Of a stretch of DNA of 64,000 bases, positions 6,868-16,735 are shown piece by piece (the first letter of the stretch is position 1; each line of letters begins with the position of its first letter). Origin of the DNA: Herbaspirillum aquaticum (lineage in GTDB: Bacteria > Pseudomonadota > Gammaproteobacteria > Burkholderiales > Burkholderiaceae_D); contig NZ_NJGV01000027.1 of NCBI RefSeq assembly GCF_002213425.1, positions 1 to 64,000 of the forward strand, in the 5' to 3' direction. A program made the translations under genes and the position numbers. The notes under the pieces were generated by a model. It searched no databases. It saw nothing but the letters and a program-made list of their open reading frames with translations, and had not been told where the DNA came from.

Positions 6868-9201
6868 ATGATCAAGAAAACCACCAGCCTCGGCCTCTAC
6901 ATCGCCTGTGCCATGCTGGTGGCCATGAGCCTGCCGGTGGTGGTGGCGCTGACCATCCTCAACGACACGCGCGAGCAGCAGATCAGCAAGGAAATGACCG
7001 CCCTGGTCGATGAAAAAAGCCAGACCCTCGCGCACAGCCTGGTGCTGCCGGTGTGGAGCCTCGACCAGAACGACATGTTGGCCCTGCTGCAGGCAAGCAT
7101 GCTCGATACCCAGGTGGTCTCGGTGGAAGTGCGGGACCCCGAGGAGAGAGTCCTGGCGCGCAAGGAGGAGCCCCTGCGCCGCGCCGGCAGCCTGCTCACC
7201 CGCACGTTGCCGCTGACCATGCAGCAGCCGGACCGCAAGCTCACGCTGGGCAGCGTCCAGGTGGTGGTATCCGATGCCCAGCTGCAACGCAAGCTCGCCG
7301 CAGACAAGCGCTTCCAGACACGCGTGCTGCTGGCGCAGGCGGTGGTGGCGCTGCTCATCATCGGCCTCTTGGTCTATCGCCGTATCCTCGCGCCCATCAG
7401 CAAGCTGACCGTCGCTGCCGGCCGCATTGAACGCGGACAATTCGATACCCGCATCGCCCTCACGCAGAAAGATGAGATCGGTCTCCTGGCCCATCGCATG
7501 GATGCCATGCAGACCAGCCTCAAGACCCTCTTCGACGAACAGGCGGCGATCCTGGGCAATATCCCGGCGGGCGTGCTGTTCGTGCGCGACGGACGCATCG
7601 CCTTCGCCAACGATGCCGCGCAGTCCATGCTCGCGATCAATGGCGCTGGGCTCACCACGCTGGCCAGCGCGCAGATCTTCGAGGACGCGCAGCAGCAAAG
7701 CCTCTACGTCAACCAGACCCTGCTGCGCCCGCATGGCGCGACCGGCGAGATCGTGCTGCTCAAGCGCGCCGATGGCCGCAGCTTTCCGGCAGAGTTGCAT
7801 ACCGCGCTGATTGACGGCACGCGCCAGGGCGACCAGATCTGGGTCATCATCGATGTCTCCGAACGGCTGGAAGCAGAAAGCCGCATCGACCGCCTGGCCT
7901 TCTATGATCCCGTCACCGACCTGCCCAACAAGAAGCTGTTCCTTGATCGCCTGCGGCGTGGCCTGGGGCGGCAACAGGCACACGGCTTGCCGCTGGTGGT
8001 CTTCTATATGGAAATGCATCGCGCCGACCTGTCGCACGGCCTGGTCAAGGCTGACGATGCGGATCTGCTCTTCAAGGAATGCGCGCGACGGCTGGGCGCC
8101 TGTGTCGCCCCCGACCAGACGCTGGCGCGGCTCGATGGCGAGCGCTTTGCGCTGGGTTGCGACCTGCCGATGAGCGAACTGGCCGAAGGCATCCGCTTCT
8201 GCGAGGCGCTGGCCAACCGCCTCATCGCCGCACTGGCCGAGCCGCACGGGTCCACCGTGAGCTTCCCCTACTCCCTCAACATCGGCATCAACATCCTGCG
8301 CGGTGAAGTGCAATCAGCCGAGGAAGCGGTGATGCAGGCCAAGCTGGCCATGGTGCAGTCGCTGGCTGCGGGCCGCAATGTCTTCCGCTTCTTCGATCCG
8401 GCCATGCAGGCCCTGGCCAGCCAGCGCAGCGCGCTGGAAGTGGAATTGCGGTCGGCGGTCGCGCAGCGCCAGTTCGTGGTCCATTACCAGCCGCAGGTCA
8501 CCTTTGAAGGTGATGTGGTGGGGGCTGAAGCGCTGGTGCGCTGGCAGCATCCGGTCAAGGGCATGGTGTCGCCGGCGCTGTTCATTCCTGTGGCGGAAGA
8601 ATTGGGCTTGATGGAAGAGATCGGCCACCAGGTGCTGGAAGCCATCTGCCGCGATCTCGAAGAGTGGCAGCGCGGGGGATTGGGTAGTGAACTGGTGGTG
8701 GCCGTCAATGTGTCGGCGCAGGAATTCAAGGTGGACCACTTCGTGGCGCGCTTCCACGAGACCATCCGCCAGCACCGCATCAGCTCCAAGGCGGTGAAGG
8801 TGGAACTGACCGAAAGCATGATGATCGACAGAATCGATGAGGTCATCGAAAAAATGAATGAGCTCAAATCGCATGATGTAGCGATTTCGCTCGATGATTT
8901 CGGGACCGGCTATTCGTCCCTGTCCTACCTGGGACGCTTTCCCATCGACCAGCTCAAGATCGACCAGAGCTTCGTGCGCAGGATGCAGGACGATGCGGCC
9001 ACGGCCAGCATCATCCGCAGCATCATCATGCTGGGCCAGAGCCTGGGACTGTCCATCATCGCCGAAGGCGTGGAGACGATGGAACAGCGTGACCTGCTGC
9101 ATGCGCAGGGCTGCACGCTGTATCAAGGCTATTGGTACGGCCGGCCCATGAGCGGTGAACAGTTCACCGCCCTGCTGGAAGGCCGGCAGCGCGTGGCCTG
9201 A
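6868..9201 (+). CDS. Membrane PAS-GGDEF-EAL protein, probable c-di-GMP phosphodiesterase
   Basis: 777 aa: TM1 (about 8-30), periplasmic sensor region (31-150), TM2 (151-172), HAMP (173-225), PAS-like (228-330), GGDEF (about 340-510) and EAL (about 525-770). The GGDEF signature is replaced by LDGER (about 422-426), so cyclase activity is unlikely. The EAL domain keeps EALVRW, NVSA, ELTES, DDFGTGYSS, the KIDQSF lysine and EGVE, which indicates an active phosphodiesterase. It is co-oriented with the upstream binding-protein gene and may be controlled by it through the periplasmic domain. Confidence 0.88.
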   Translation: MIKKTTSLGLYIACAMLVAMSLPVVVALTILNDTREQQISKEMTALVDEKSQTLAHSLVLPVWSLDQNDMLALLQASMLDTQVVSVEVRDPEERVLARKEEPLRRAGSLLTRTLPLTMQQPDRKLTLGSVQVVVSDAQLQRKLAADKRFQTRVLLAQAVVALLIIGLLVYRRILAPISKLTVAAGRIERGQFDTRIALTQKDEIGLLAHRMDAMQTSLKTLFDEQAAILGNIPAGVLFVRDGRIAFANDAAQSMLAINGAGLTTLASAQIFEDAQQQSLYVNQTLLRPHGATGEIVLLKRADGRSFPAELHTALIDGTRQGDQIWVIIDVSERLEAESRIDRLAFYDPVTDLPNKKLFLDRLRRGLGRQQAHGLPLVVFYMEMHRADLSHGLVKADDADLLFKECARRLGACVAPDQTLARLDGERFALGCDLPMSELAEGIRFCEALANRLIAALAEPHGSTVSFPYSLNIGINILRGEVQSAEEAVMQAKLAMVQSLAAGRNVFRFFDPAMQALASQRSALEVELRSAVAQRQFVVHYQPQVTFEGDVVGAEALVRWQHPVKGMVSPALFIPVAEELGLMEEIGHQVLEAICRDLEEWQRGGLGSELVVAVNVSAQEFKVDHFVARFHETIRQHRISSKAVKVELTESMMIDRIDEVIEKMNELKSHDVAISLDDFGTGYSSLSYLGRFPIDQLKIDQSFVRRMQDDAATASIIRSIIMLGQSLGLSIIAEGVETMEQRDLLHAQGCTLYQGYWYGRPMSGEQFTALLEGRQRVA

Positions 9202-9206
9202 GGACT

Positions 9207-9497
9207 TCAGGCACCGTTGTAGAGCGAGGAATCGAGCGCCTGGCCCTGGGTGCTGCTGTCGGAAACCGAAGGCTTGGCACCGGTGTTCTGCAGCGGTTCG
9301 CCCAGGCGTGCGGCTTGCAGCTCGGCCACCACATCAGCGCGCGTCTTGCTGGCCTGGAATTGCACCACCGGATAGTTGTTGCGGGCGTTCAGGTTGGCCT
9401 GGTCACGTGCGGCCTGGGTGGTCACCGTGGTTTGGGCGAAGGCCGACAGGGAGAAGGCGGTAGCCAGTGCGCCGAGGACGAGATGCGAGGTTTTCAT
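9207..9497 (-). CDS. DUF4148 exported protein
   Basis: 96 aa with a signal peptide ending SAFA-Q (residue about 22), then one DUF4148 unit (FQASKTRADVVAELQAARLGEP). DUF4148 proteins are small periplasmic proteins of unknown function, abundant in Burkholderiales. The gene is divergent from a metal-type response regulator, and the inverted repeat at 9644-9661 lies between them, suggesting regulation by that system. It is convergent with the EAL gene, ending 6 bp from it. Confidence 0.8.
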   Translation of the reverse strand: MKTSHLVLGALATAFSLSAFAQTTVTTQAARDQANLNARNNYPVVQFQASKTRADVVAELQAARLGEPLQNTGAKPSVSDSSTQGQALDSSLYNGA

Positions 9498-9643
9498 GAG
9501 GGGACTCCTTTGGGTTCGGTTTCACAAGACCACTGGCGCGACACGCAAGGTGCGCCGCCAGGGATGGCGCGATCGCCGTGCTGCGTTGGCGATTCGTTGG
9601 ATGGGATTCTAGGGAGCGGGTCCGTACAGAAACATTGCCCAGT

Positions 9644-9661
9644 CATTACACATTTGTAATG
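9644..9661. promoter_or_regulatory. Inverted repeat, probable response-regulator box
   Basis: CATTACA-CATT-TGTAATG is a perfect 7+4+7 palindrome, 55 bp before the response-regulator ATG. OmpR-type metal regulators of the CusR/CopR/IrlR group bind similar repeats, so autoregulation is likely. Confidence 0.6.
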
Positions 9662-9715
9662 AATGCCGCATGCGGCTGGGTCACAATACGGGCTTGTCCG
9701 TCAGGAATTCCGATC

Positions 9716-10387
9716 ATGCACATCTTGTTGGTAGAGGACGAGCCCAAATCGGGCGAATACCTGCGTCGCGGCCTGACCGAGTCCGGCTTCGTGGTGGACT
9801 GGGTACAGACCGGCGTGGATGGCCTGCACAACGCGCGCACGCTGGATTACAAGCTGATCATCCTGGACGTGATGCTGCCCGGCATGAACGGCTGGGACAT
9901 CCTGCGCGAACTGCGCCGCACGCATGACACGCCGGTGCTCTTCCTCACCGCCCGTGACGAAGTGGAAGACCGCGTCAAGGGCCTGGAGCTGGGTGCCGAT
10001 GATTACCTGGTTAAGCCCTTTGCCTTCACCGAACTGCTGGCACGCGTACGCACGCTGCTGCGGCGCGGCCCCAGCCGTGAAGCGGACCTGATCGAATACG
10101 AGGATGTGGTGGTCGATGTCATTCGCCGCAAGGTCACCCGCGCCGGACAGCGCATCGACCTGACCGCCAAGGAATTCGCCTTGCTGCACATGCTGATCCG
10201 TCGTCCGGGCGAGGTGCTGTCGCGGCCCCAGATTGCCTCGCAGGTGTGGGATATGAATTTCGACAGCGATACCAACGTGGTGGACGTGGCCGTACGCCGC
10301 CTGCGCGCCAAGCTCGATGAAGGATTTGACCAGAAGCTGCTGCACACCGTGTGGGGCATGGGCTACGTGTTCGAGGTGCGGCAGTGA
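9716..10387 (+). CDS. OmpR-family heavy-metal-type response regulator
   Basis: 223 aa. The receiver domain begins [16 protein letters not shown], with acidic pocket E/D at 8-9, the phospho-acceptor Asp in [12 protein letters not shown] (about 51) and Lys in YLVKPF (about 101). The winged-helix domain occupies about 125-220 ([45 protein letters not shown]). The sequence is of the CusR/CopR/IrlR type. The longer frame upstream of 9716 is not used because the receiver starts at this ATG. Its TGA overlaps the kinase GTG, so the pair is coupled. Confidence 0.9.
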   Translation: MHILLVEDEPKSGEYLRRGLTESGFVVDWVQTGVDGLHNARTLDYKLIILDVMLPGMNGWDILRELRRTHDTPVLFLTARDEVEDRVKGLELGADDYLVKPFAFTELLARVRTLLRRGPSREADLIEYEDVVVDVIRRKVTRAGQRIDLTAKEFALLHMLIRRPGEVLSRPQIASQVWDMNFDSDTNVVDVAVRRLRAKLDEGFDQKLLHTVWGMGYVFEVRQ

Positions 10388-11799
10388 AACGTGCCACGGC
10401 CTCGATGAGCCTGCGGCTGGTGGTGCTTTTCGGGCTGCTGGCGCTGGTGCTCTTCACGGCGGTAGGCAGTTATCTGTCGCACTCGCTGCACATGCAGCTG
10501 GAGGCGCGCGACGACGAAGAGCTGGCCGGCAAGTGCCGCTCCATCAATCACCTGGTCGAGCATGCGGCCTCACTGGAGGACATCCTCACGCGCCGCCACC
10601 TGGTATTGGACACCCTCTCCGGCCATGACCAGCTGCTGGTGCGCATCGCCCGCGCCGATGGCAGCACCCTGATGGAAAGTCATGATCCGACGCGCACGGC
10701 GCCCGGTGTGGACCTGTCCACCATCAAGATCCGCAGCTGGGATCACATCGAAGCCTTGCGCATGGGTGACCTGCGTGCGCGCTACATGGCCAGCATGCCG
10801 GTCACGCGCTCGGGCGAAAAGGCCATCGTGCTGGTGGTCCGTACGGCCTCGGATCGCATGCTGCTGCTGGCCGACTATCGCGCCGATGTGTGGTGGGCGG
10901 CCTCCATCGGCACGGTGCTGGCCACGCTCCTGAGTTACTTCCTGGTGCGCAGCGGCTTGCGTCCCTTGCGCATGATGGCCGCACAGACGCGCGCCATCTC
11001 GGCCAACAAGCTCGATACCCGGCTCGATCTGCAGGCTGCCCCGCGCGAACTGCACGAGATCGTCCAATCCTTCAACGACATGCTGGACCGCCTGCATCGC
11101 AGCTTCCAGCAACTGAGCCAGTTCTCCGCCGATCTTGCCCATGATGTGCGCACGCCCTTGAACAACCTGATGGTGCAGACCCAGGTCGCCCTGGGCAAGC
11201 CGCGCAGCCTGGATGAATACCAGGCCCTGCTCAGTTCCAACATCGAGGAATACGAGCGCCTCTCGCGCATGATGGAGAGCATGCTGTTCCTGGCCCGCGC
11301 CGACAACGCCCACGTGGTCCTGCAGATACAGCCGCTGGATGTGGCCGAGGAGCTCAACCGCATCGCCGAGTATTTCGAGGGCATCGCCGAAGAGGCGCAG
11401 GTGCGCATTGCAGTGGCCGGCAGCGGCGTGCTGCATGCCGATGCCACCCTGCTGCGCCGTGCGGTGGGCAACCTGGTCGCCAACGCGATCCGCTATACGC
11501 CACCGCAGGGCAGCATCAGCCTGGAGGCAACCGTAGTGGCGGGCGCGACCCTGATCGGGGTGGCCAATCCCGGGCCGGGCATCCCGCCGGATCAGATCGA
11601 GCGCATCTTCGACCGCTTCTACCGCGCCGACCCCTCGCGCAGCAGCGCCAGCGGTTCCAGTGGTCTGGGCTTGGCCATCGTGCGCACCATCATGGCCTTG
11701 CACGGGGGCGCTGCCAGCGCATCCAGTGAACCGGGGAAGCGCACGGTCTTCACGCTGCGATTTCCCGAGGTACCGGTGAGCTTGCCGGGCAAGGGCTGA
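10384..11799 (+). CDS. Heavy-metal-type sensor histidine kinase
   Basis: 471 aa from GTG 10384 (GTGA overlap with the regulator stop). TM1 is about 12-32, a periplasmic sensor region follows, TM2 is about 170-192, then HAMP, HisKA with [17 protein letters not shown] (phospho-acceptor His near 254) and an HATPase domain with [34 protein letters not shown] and [14 protein letters not shown]. Architecture and length fit the CusS/IrlS family. The metal sensed cannot be read from sequence; no efflux genes lie in the window. Confidence 0.9.
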   Translation: MKRATASMSLRLVVLFGLLALVLFTAVGSYLSHSLHMQLEARDDEELAGKCRSINHLVEHAASLEDILTRRHLVLDTLSGHDQLLVRIARADGSTLMESHDPTRTAPGVDLSTIKIRSWDHIEALRMGDLRARYMASMPVTRSGEKAIVLVVRTASDRMLLLADYRADVWWAASIGTVLATLLSYFLVRSGLRPLRMMAAQTRAISANKLDTRLDLQAAPRELHEIVQSFNDMLDRLHRSFQQLSQFSADLAHDVRTPLNNLMVQTQVALGKPRSLDEYQALLSSNIEEYERLSRMMESMLFLARADNAHVVLQIQPLDVAEELNRIAEYFEGIAEEAQVRIAVAGSGVLHADATLLRRAVGNLVANAIRYTPPQGSISLEATVVAGATLIGVANPGPGIPPDQIERIFDRFYRADPSRSSASGSSGLGLAIVRTIMALHGGAASASSEPGKRTVFTLRFPEVPVSLPGKG

Positions 11800-11997
11800 G
11801 GCAAGCCTTGCACGAAGCCAGGGCCTGCGTGCTGGCCCCGAAACCCGGCCCTGAACCCTGACACTGGCTGTCGGCCTTGGGCGGCGCCAGGGCGGGGTGT
11901 CATCGAGCGAAAGAACTGTACGAGACAAGAGACGTACAGGAAAACGTAAAACAGGAAGTACAAATGACCGTACGTAAAAACGGTCGAGAACAAGGTT

Positions 11998-12018
11998 AAA
12001 AAAAGCCGCAAGGCGGCG
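11998..12018 (-). terminator. Intrinsic terminator of the XRE gene
   Basis: On the minus strand GCCGCCTTGCGGC is followed by a run of seven T, about 50 bp after the XRE stop. Confidence 0.6.
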
Positions 12019-12066
12019 CCGTGAAGCAGCCGCGCGTGCAACGCGCCCTCAAGGGGAACAAGGCCC

Positions 12067-12327
12067 TCAGCGCGATTCCTCGCTGGGCAGCGACAACAGC
12101 CGCAGGCGCATCAGGTCGGGCAGTTCCATCTCCAGCGCGAAGGCCAGGGCCTCCATGTTGTCGACGGAAATATTCCTTTCCCCGCGCTCGACTTCGCTCA
12201 GGTAGGTGCGACTGATGTCAGCACGGAAGGCTAGTTCTTCTTGTGACATCTCTTTCAGCCGGCGGACCCTGCGGACGTTTTGTCCGAAGATGACGCGGGC
12301 GCTCGGTGGAGTCTCTGGATTTTTCAT
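12067..12327 (-). CDS. XRE-family HTH transcriptional regulator
   Basis: 86 aa, essentially one Cro/CI-type HTH domain: FGQNVRRVRRLKEMSQEELAFRADISRTYLSEVERGERNIS (about 14-54), followed by DNMEALAFALEMELPDL. There is no second domain. It is divergent from the DUF445 gene across a markedly AT-rich 258-bp spacer containing a long inverted repeat, a plausible operator for this protein. Confidence 0.85.
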   Translation of the reverse strand: MKNPETPPSARVIFGQNVRRVRRLKEMSQEELAFRADISRTYLSEVERGERNISVDNMEALAFALEMELPDLMRLRLLSLPSEESR

Positions 12328-12475
12328 GAGCGCAAGGATCAGGCGGCTAGGGGTGACGGTCGATTAGCTACAATTACAAACGCACAAACTATCGGTGACA
12401 ATGCACTTATACCCTCGAATCTCTTGCTAAATAATCGAAATTTATCGAGATTGCGGCCGATATTTGAGTGCGCAT

Positions 12476-12507
12476 TTTTCGAAGATCTACTAGTGATCTT
12501 TCGAAAA
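12476..12507. promoter_or_regulatory. Inverted repeat in AT-rich XRE/DUF445 spacer
   Basis: TTTTCGAAGATC and GATCTTTCGAAAA form near-perfect arms (one inserted T) around TACTAGT. It lies between divergent genes. It may be an operator or a hairpin; no T-run follows. Confidence 0.5.
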
Positions 12508-12585
12508 TCTTTAGAACTTTGCCTTTAGTTTGCACTCCTGTCTCATGCCGCGAGTTCACCGCCGGATTCCTTCTCATGAGCTGCC

Positions 12586-13863
12586 ATGGATAAGTCACTC
12601 GCTTTGCATCGTGCCAAACGTTTCGCCCTGGCTTGCCTGCTGGGTTCTGCCGTGTTGTTCGTCGCGGCGTCACTGGCACCGCCCTCGCTCTGGACCGCTT
12701 TGCTGCGCGCCATGGCCGAGGCCGCGATGGTCGGCGCGCTGGCGGACTGGTTTGCGGTCACCGCGCTGTTTCGCCGCATTCCCCTGCCCTTCCTGGCGCG
12801 CCATACGGCCATCATCCCGCGCAACAAGGATCGCATCGCCGACAACCTTGCCGTCTTCGTGGAAGAAAAATTCCTGAGTCCGCAGTCGCTGGCCGGGCTG
12901 GTACGCCGCCATGATCCGGCGCAGCGGCTCTCAGCCTGGATGGCTGCGCCCGAGAATGCGGCGCGCCTGGGCGGCTACATGGCGCAGGCGGTCGCAGGGG
13001 TGCTCACGCTCACCGATGACCGCCGCATCCAGGCCTTCGTGCGTGAGGCCTTGCAGGCCGCGCTGGGCAAGCTGGACCTGTCGCGCTCGCTGGCCAGCAT
13101 CCTCGACACGCTCACCCTGGACGGCCGCCACCAGCAATTGCTGGATCGCGCCATCGTGGCCCTGGCCGAGCTGCTCAATCGCGAACAGACGCGCGCTTTC
13201 ATCGCCGAGCGGATGGTGGAATGGCTGCAGCGCGAATATCCCAAGATCGAGAAACTGCTGCCGTCGAACTGGATCGGCGAGAAGTCCGCCGACACGCTCG
13301 CCGACATCCTCGACAAGCTCCTCACCGGCATCGCCGAAGATCCGCAGCACTCCCTGCGCCAGGCTTTCGATCGCCAGCTGGCCGGCTTCGTGGCGCGGTT
13401 GAAGGAGGACCCGGCCCTGCGCACACGGGCTGAAGAGATCAAGCGCGAGATCCTGCAGGGAGAGGCCGTCAACGCCTATGTGGGCAGCCTCTGGGAGAGC
13501 CTGCGCCAGTGGCTGCGGCAGGACCTGGCGCGCCCCGATTCGGCCCTGCACGCCCAGGCCAGCGCGGCCACCCAATGGATAGGCCGCGCCCTGCAGGAAG
13601 ATGCCCAATTGCGCAGCTCGCTCAACGCGCACCTGGAGCAGGCCATCGCCAGCCTCAGCCCGGACGTGGCACAACTGCTCACGCGCCACATCAGCGACAC
13701 CATCAAGCAGTGGGACACGGCCGAACTGTCACGCCAGATCGAACTCAACATCGGGCGCGACCTGCAGTACATCCGCATCAACGGCACGCTGGTGGGCGGC
13801 TTGATCGGTGCCCTGCTGTTCGGCCTGTCGTGGCTGATGCAATGGCTGGTGCACGGGGGTTGA
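12586..13863 (+). CDS. DUF445 family membrane protein
   Basis: 425 aa. The N-terminus holds two hydrophobic segments (about 12-30 and 40-60), then the DUF445 hallmark ALADWFAVTALFRRIPLPFLARHTAIIPRNKDRIADNL, a long helical amphipathic middle (about 90-390), and a C-terminal TM helix (GTLVGGLIGALLFGLSWLMQWL). This layout matches the YjiN/DUF445 family, whose role is not established. It is convergent with the acyl-CoA synthetase, ending 10 bp from it. Confidence 0.85.
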   Translation: MDKSLALHRAKRFALACLLGSAVLFVAASLAPPSLWTALLRAMAEAAMVGALADWFAVTALFRRIPLPFLARHTAIIPRNKDRIADNLAVFVEEKFLSPQSLAGLVRRHDPAQRLSAWMAAPENAARLGGYMAQAVAGVLTLTDDRRIQAFVREALQAALGKLDLSRSLASILDTLTLDGRHQQLLDRAIVALAELLNREQTRAFIAERMVEWLQREYPKIEKLLPSNWIGEKSADTLADILDKLLTGIAEDPQHSLRQAFDRQLAGFVARLKEDPALRTRAEEIKREILQGEAVNAYVGSLWESLRQWLRQDLARPDSALHAQASAATQWIGRALQEDAQLRSSLNAHLEQAIASLSPDVAQLLTRHISDTIKQWDTAELSRQIELNIGRDLQYIRINGTLVGGLIGALLFGLSWLMQWLVHGG

Positions 13864-13872
13864 GCACGGGCC

Positions 13873-15531
13873 TCAGGAGGACTGCCCGGCACTTTCCTTC
13901 AAGGCCTTGCGCATGATCTTGCCGGTGGCTGTGGTGGGCAGCGCATCGACGAAGGCAATTTCGCGCGGATATTCATGCGCCGCCAGCTGTGAACGCACAT
14001 GCTGCTGCAGGGCCGCCACCAGTGCGGGTTCCGGGGTATGTCCCTCTTGCAGGACGACAAAAGCCTTCACCACCTCCGTACGCAGCGCATCCTTGATGCC
14101 GACCACGGCGGCGATGCGCACCGCCGGGTGGCGCATCAGGCATTCCTCGATCGGCGCCGGGCCGATGCGGTAACCGGCGCTGGTGATGACGTCATCATTG
14201 CGGCCCAGGTAGCGGATATAGCCGGCCTCATCCATGTTGCCCAGGTCCCCGGTGAGCAGGAACTGGCCCGCAAATTTTTCGCGGGTGGCCTCCTCATTGC
14301 GCCAGTAGCGCAGGAACATGACCGGATCCGGTGCGCGGATGCCGATATGACCGACCTCGCCGCGCGGCAGGATGGCGCCCTCTTCATCGACGATCTGCAC
14401 GTCGTGCCCTGGCACGGCGCGTCCCATGCTGCCTGATGCGCTGGGATAGAGTTGGGCGGACGAAGACACCACCAGGTTGCATTCGGTCTGGCCGTAGAAC
14501 TCGTTGATGGTCACGCCCAGTGCGCTGTGGCCCCAGGCGATGAGGTCGTCCCCGAGCGTCTCGCCGCCGCTGGCGACGCTGCGCAAGCTGAAATCCCATT
14601 GCGCGCGCGGATCGGGAGTGCCGCGCAGCATCTTCAGTGCGGTGGGCGGGAAGAACACGTTGCGAATGCCATGCCGCGCCAGCAGACCGAAGACGGTCGC
14701 CGCATCGAATTTTTCCAGGCGGCGCGCCACCACGGCCACGCCGTGATACAGCGAAGGCAGCAGCACATCGAGCAAGCCACCGATCCAGGCCCAGTCGGCT
14801 GGCGTCCAGAAGCGGTCCCCAGGCTGCGGGAAGCTGTCGTGCGAGACCTCCACGCCCGGCAGGTGGCCCAGCAGGACGCGCTGCGCATGCAGCGCGCCCT
14901 TGGCCTTGCCGGTGGTACCGGAGGTGTAGATGATCATGGCCGGATCATCGGCCAGGGTGTTGACCGTCTCGAAGACGGGCGAAGCCGCGCGCAGGCGATC
15001 CCAGAAGTCGGTGGTCTGCGGCAGCACGATGTCGGACTGCTCCACGCAGAACACCACCTTCAGCGCCGGCAGCGCACCGGCCAGGTGGACCTTGTCCATG
15101 CCGGCTGCATCGGTCACCAGCGCGGCGGCTTCGCTGTTGTCGAGGCGATAGGCGATGGCTTCCGGCCCGAACAGGTAGAACAGCGGCACCGTCACCGCGC
15201 CCAGCTTGTAGGCGGCGATGTGGGTGATGACCGTTTCGATGCGCTGTGACAGGTAGATGCCGATGCGGTCGCCGCGCCGGATGCCGGCCTCGGCCAGCAC
15301 GTTGGCGAACTGGTCGCTCAGGACCTTGAGCTGGTCGAAGCTCCAGGTGATGACGTTGCTGTCGCCATCCTCGGCGATGATGGCTGCCCGGCCGCTGCCA
15401 TCGGCCCAGCGGTCACAGGCGGCCAGGCCGATGTTGAAGTGCTCGGGGATCTGCCAGTCATGGGCAACGGGGGCGTCGGCGCGGTAATGGGCCGCGGTAA
15501 TGGGGGCGCGTGGCGCGTTGTCGGGGGGCAC
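13873..15531 (-). CDS. AMP-forming acyl-CoA synthetase (acetyl/medium-chain type)
   Basis: 552 aa from GTG 15531, preceded by AGGAGA; the open frame extends further upstream but encodes unlikely Arg-rich sequence. Adenylation motifs: IIYTSGTTGKAKGALH, NEFYGQTECN, LLTGDLGNMD, RNDDVITSAGYRIGPAPIEE and the C-terminal TATGKIMRKAL lysine. The overall layout resembles medium-chain acyl-CoA/acetyl-CoA synthetases, which activate a carboxylic acid with ATP and CoA. Chain-length preference is not predictable. It is monocistronic here. Confidence 0.88.
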   Translation of the reverse strand: MPPDNAPRAPITAAHYRADAPVAHDWQIPEHFNIGLAACDRWADGSGRAAIIAEDGDSNVITWSFDQLKVLSDQFANVLAEAGIRRGDRIGIYLSQRIETVITHIAAYKLGAVTVPLFYLFGPEAIAYRLDNSEAAALVTDAAGMDKVHLAGALPALKVVFCVEQSDIVLPQTTDFWDRLRAASPVFETVNTLADDPAMIIYTSGTTGKAKGALHAQRVLLGHLPGVEVSHDSFPQPGDRFWTPADWAWIGGLLDVLLPSLYHGVAVVARRLEKFDAATVFGLLARHGIRNVFFPPTALKMLRGTPDPRAQWDFSLRSVASGGETLGDDLIAWGHSALGVTINEFYGQTECNLVVSSSAQLYPSASGSMGRAVPGHDVQIVDEEGAILPRGEVGHIGIRAPDPVMFLRYWRNEEATREKFAGQFLLTGDLGNMDEAGYIRYLGRNDDVITSAGYRIGPAPIEECLMRHPAVRIAAVVGIKDALRTEVVKAFVVLQEGHTPEPALVAALQQHVRSQLAAHEYPREIAFVDALPTTATGKIMRKALKESAGQSS

Positions 15532-15838
15532 GTCTTGTCTCCTATGGGGTGGGCGTTGGGCCTGCCTGCATCGGGCGGGGCTCCGGATGGGTCGGTCGTT
15601 ACCGGCATGCCGTCTATCATAGCGCCCCTGCCGGGGATCGTCAGGGCACAACACAATGCCATGCACGCAATGGGCAGCATCGAACTCGGACGAGTTTGTG
15701 GCAAAAGCTTTTTCCATTCGCACCACTGCTCGCCGGCCTCTTCTAGCATGGCCCCTCCTCTCGCCATTTGCCGTTCAGCGCGCATCGTCCTGGCATCACG
15801 GATGCGGCCTCGACGGAATCTCCAGCAAGGATATCCGC

Positions 15839-16735
15839 ATGCCCTACCGCACGCTCTCCGACGCATTTGCCCTCTGGACCCAACAGGTCCGCGCCATTCG
15901 GCTGCGCTTGCCGCAATCGCACGCCGCCCTGCAGGAGGCGCTGCTGGTGCAGCAGGTCATGGGGAGCGAATCGCTATGCGGTGCCTGCGAATATGAGCTG
16001 CTGTGCCTTTCACCACGCGAGGATCTGGTGCTCAAGGACTTCATGGCCTTGCCGGTGGAAGTCCAGCTGGTGACCGATCAAGGTGGCCTGCGGTCGGTAT
16101 GCGGTCTCGTTGCCGAAGTGCATGCAGGGCAGATCGATGGCGACTTGAGCACTTATCGGCTGGTGCTGCGCGATGCACTCAGTCTGTTGGGCCAGCGCAT
16201 CAATACGCGTGTCTTCCTGCATGCCAGCGAGGCCGATGTCACCCAGATACTCACCAGCGAATGGCGACAGGGCAATCCACTGCTGGCCAGCTGTCTGGAG
16301 GTGGATTGGTCGCTCCTGGCGGAGCGTTATCCGGTCCGTGAATTCATCATGCAGCACAACGAATCCGATGCCGACTTCCTGCGGCGCCTGTGGAAGCGGC
16401 GCGGCATCGGCTGGCACATCCGCCCGGCAGAGCCGCCGACACCCGGCCACGCCGCGTGCCCACGCCATACCCTGGTGCTCTTCAACGATGGCATGCAACT
16501 GCCGCGCAATGCGGCAGGAGCTGTCCCCTACCGACGCGACCATGCGCCCGGCACGCAGGATGCCATCCTGCGCTGGCAGGCCACGCGCCGCCTGTGTGCG
16601 GGCAGCCTCAGCCGCCATACCTGGGACCATGTACAGGACGCGCCGCTGCGCAGCCAGGTGGCACTGTTCCGGCGGAGTCGGGTGCTGCACCAAAGCCCCA
16701 CGTTGTTCAGATATTCAAACATGAAGGAAAGCTGA
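15839..16735 (+). pseudogene. vgrG: Truncated VgrG (T6SS spike), N-terminal part only
   Basis: From ATG 15839 (after AAGGA) about 275 residues match the gp27-like N-terminal region of VgrG: TLSDAFALWTQQVRAIRLRLP, GLVAEVHAGQIDGDLSTYRLVLRDALSLLGQRINTRVFL, VREFIMQHNESDADFLRRLWKRRGIGW. Normal VgrG runs well past 600 aa with an OB-fold and gp5 beta-helix spike; all that is missing. Near 16660 the DNA switches to sequence homologous to the 3' end of the downstream effector gene, in a different frame, and the VgrG frame then stops. This looks like a deletion that joined vgrG to an effector copy. Confidence 0.8.

Noticed and set aside
5875-8313. 812-codon open frame on the minus strand
   Set aside because: It is the antisense shadow of the binding-protein and GGDEF-EAL genes; its protein is Ala/Gly/His/Gln-rich with no domains, a typical high-GC artefact.
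15839-16735. Novel specialised VgrG with a lipase tail
   Set aside because: The tail is out of frame with VgrG and the VgrG frame stops; a deletion joint, not a fusion protein.
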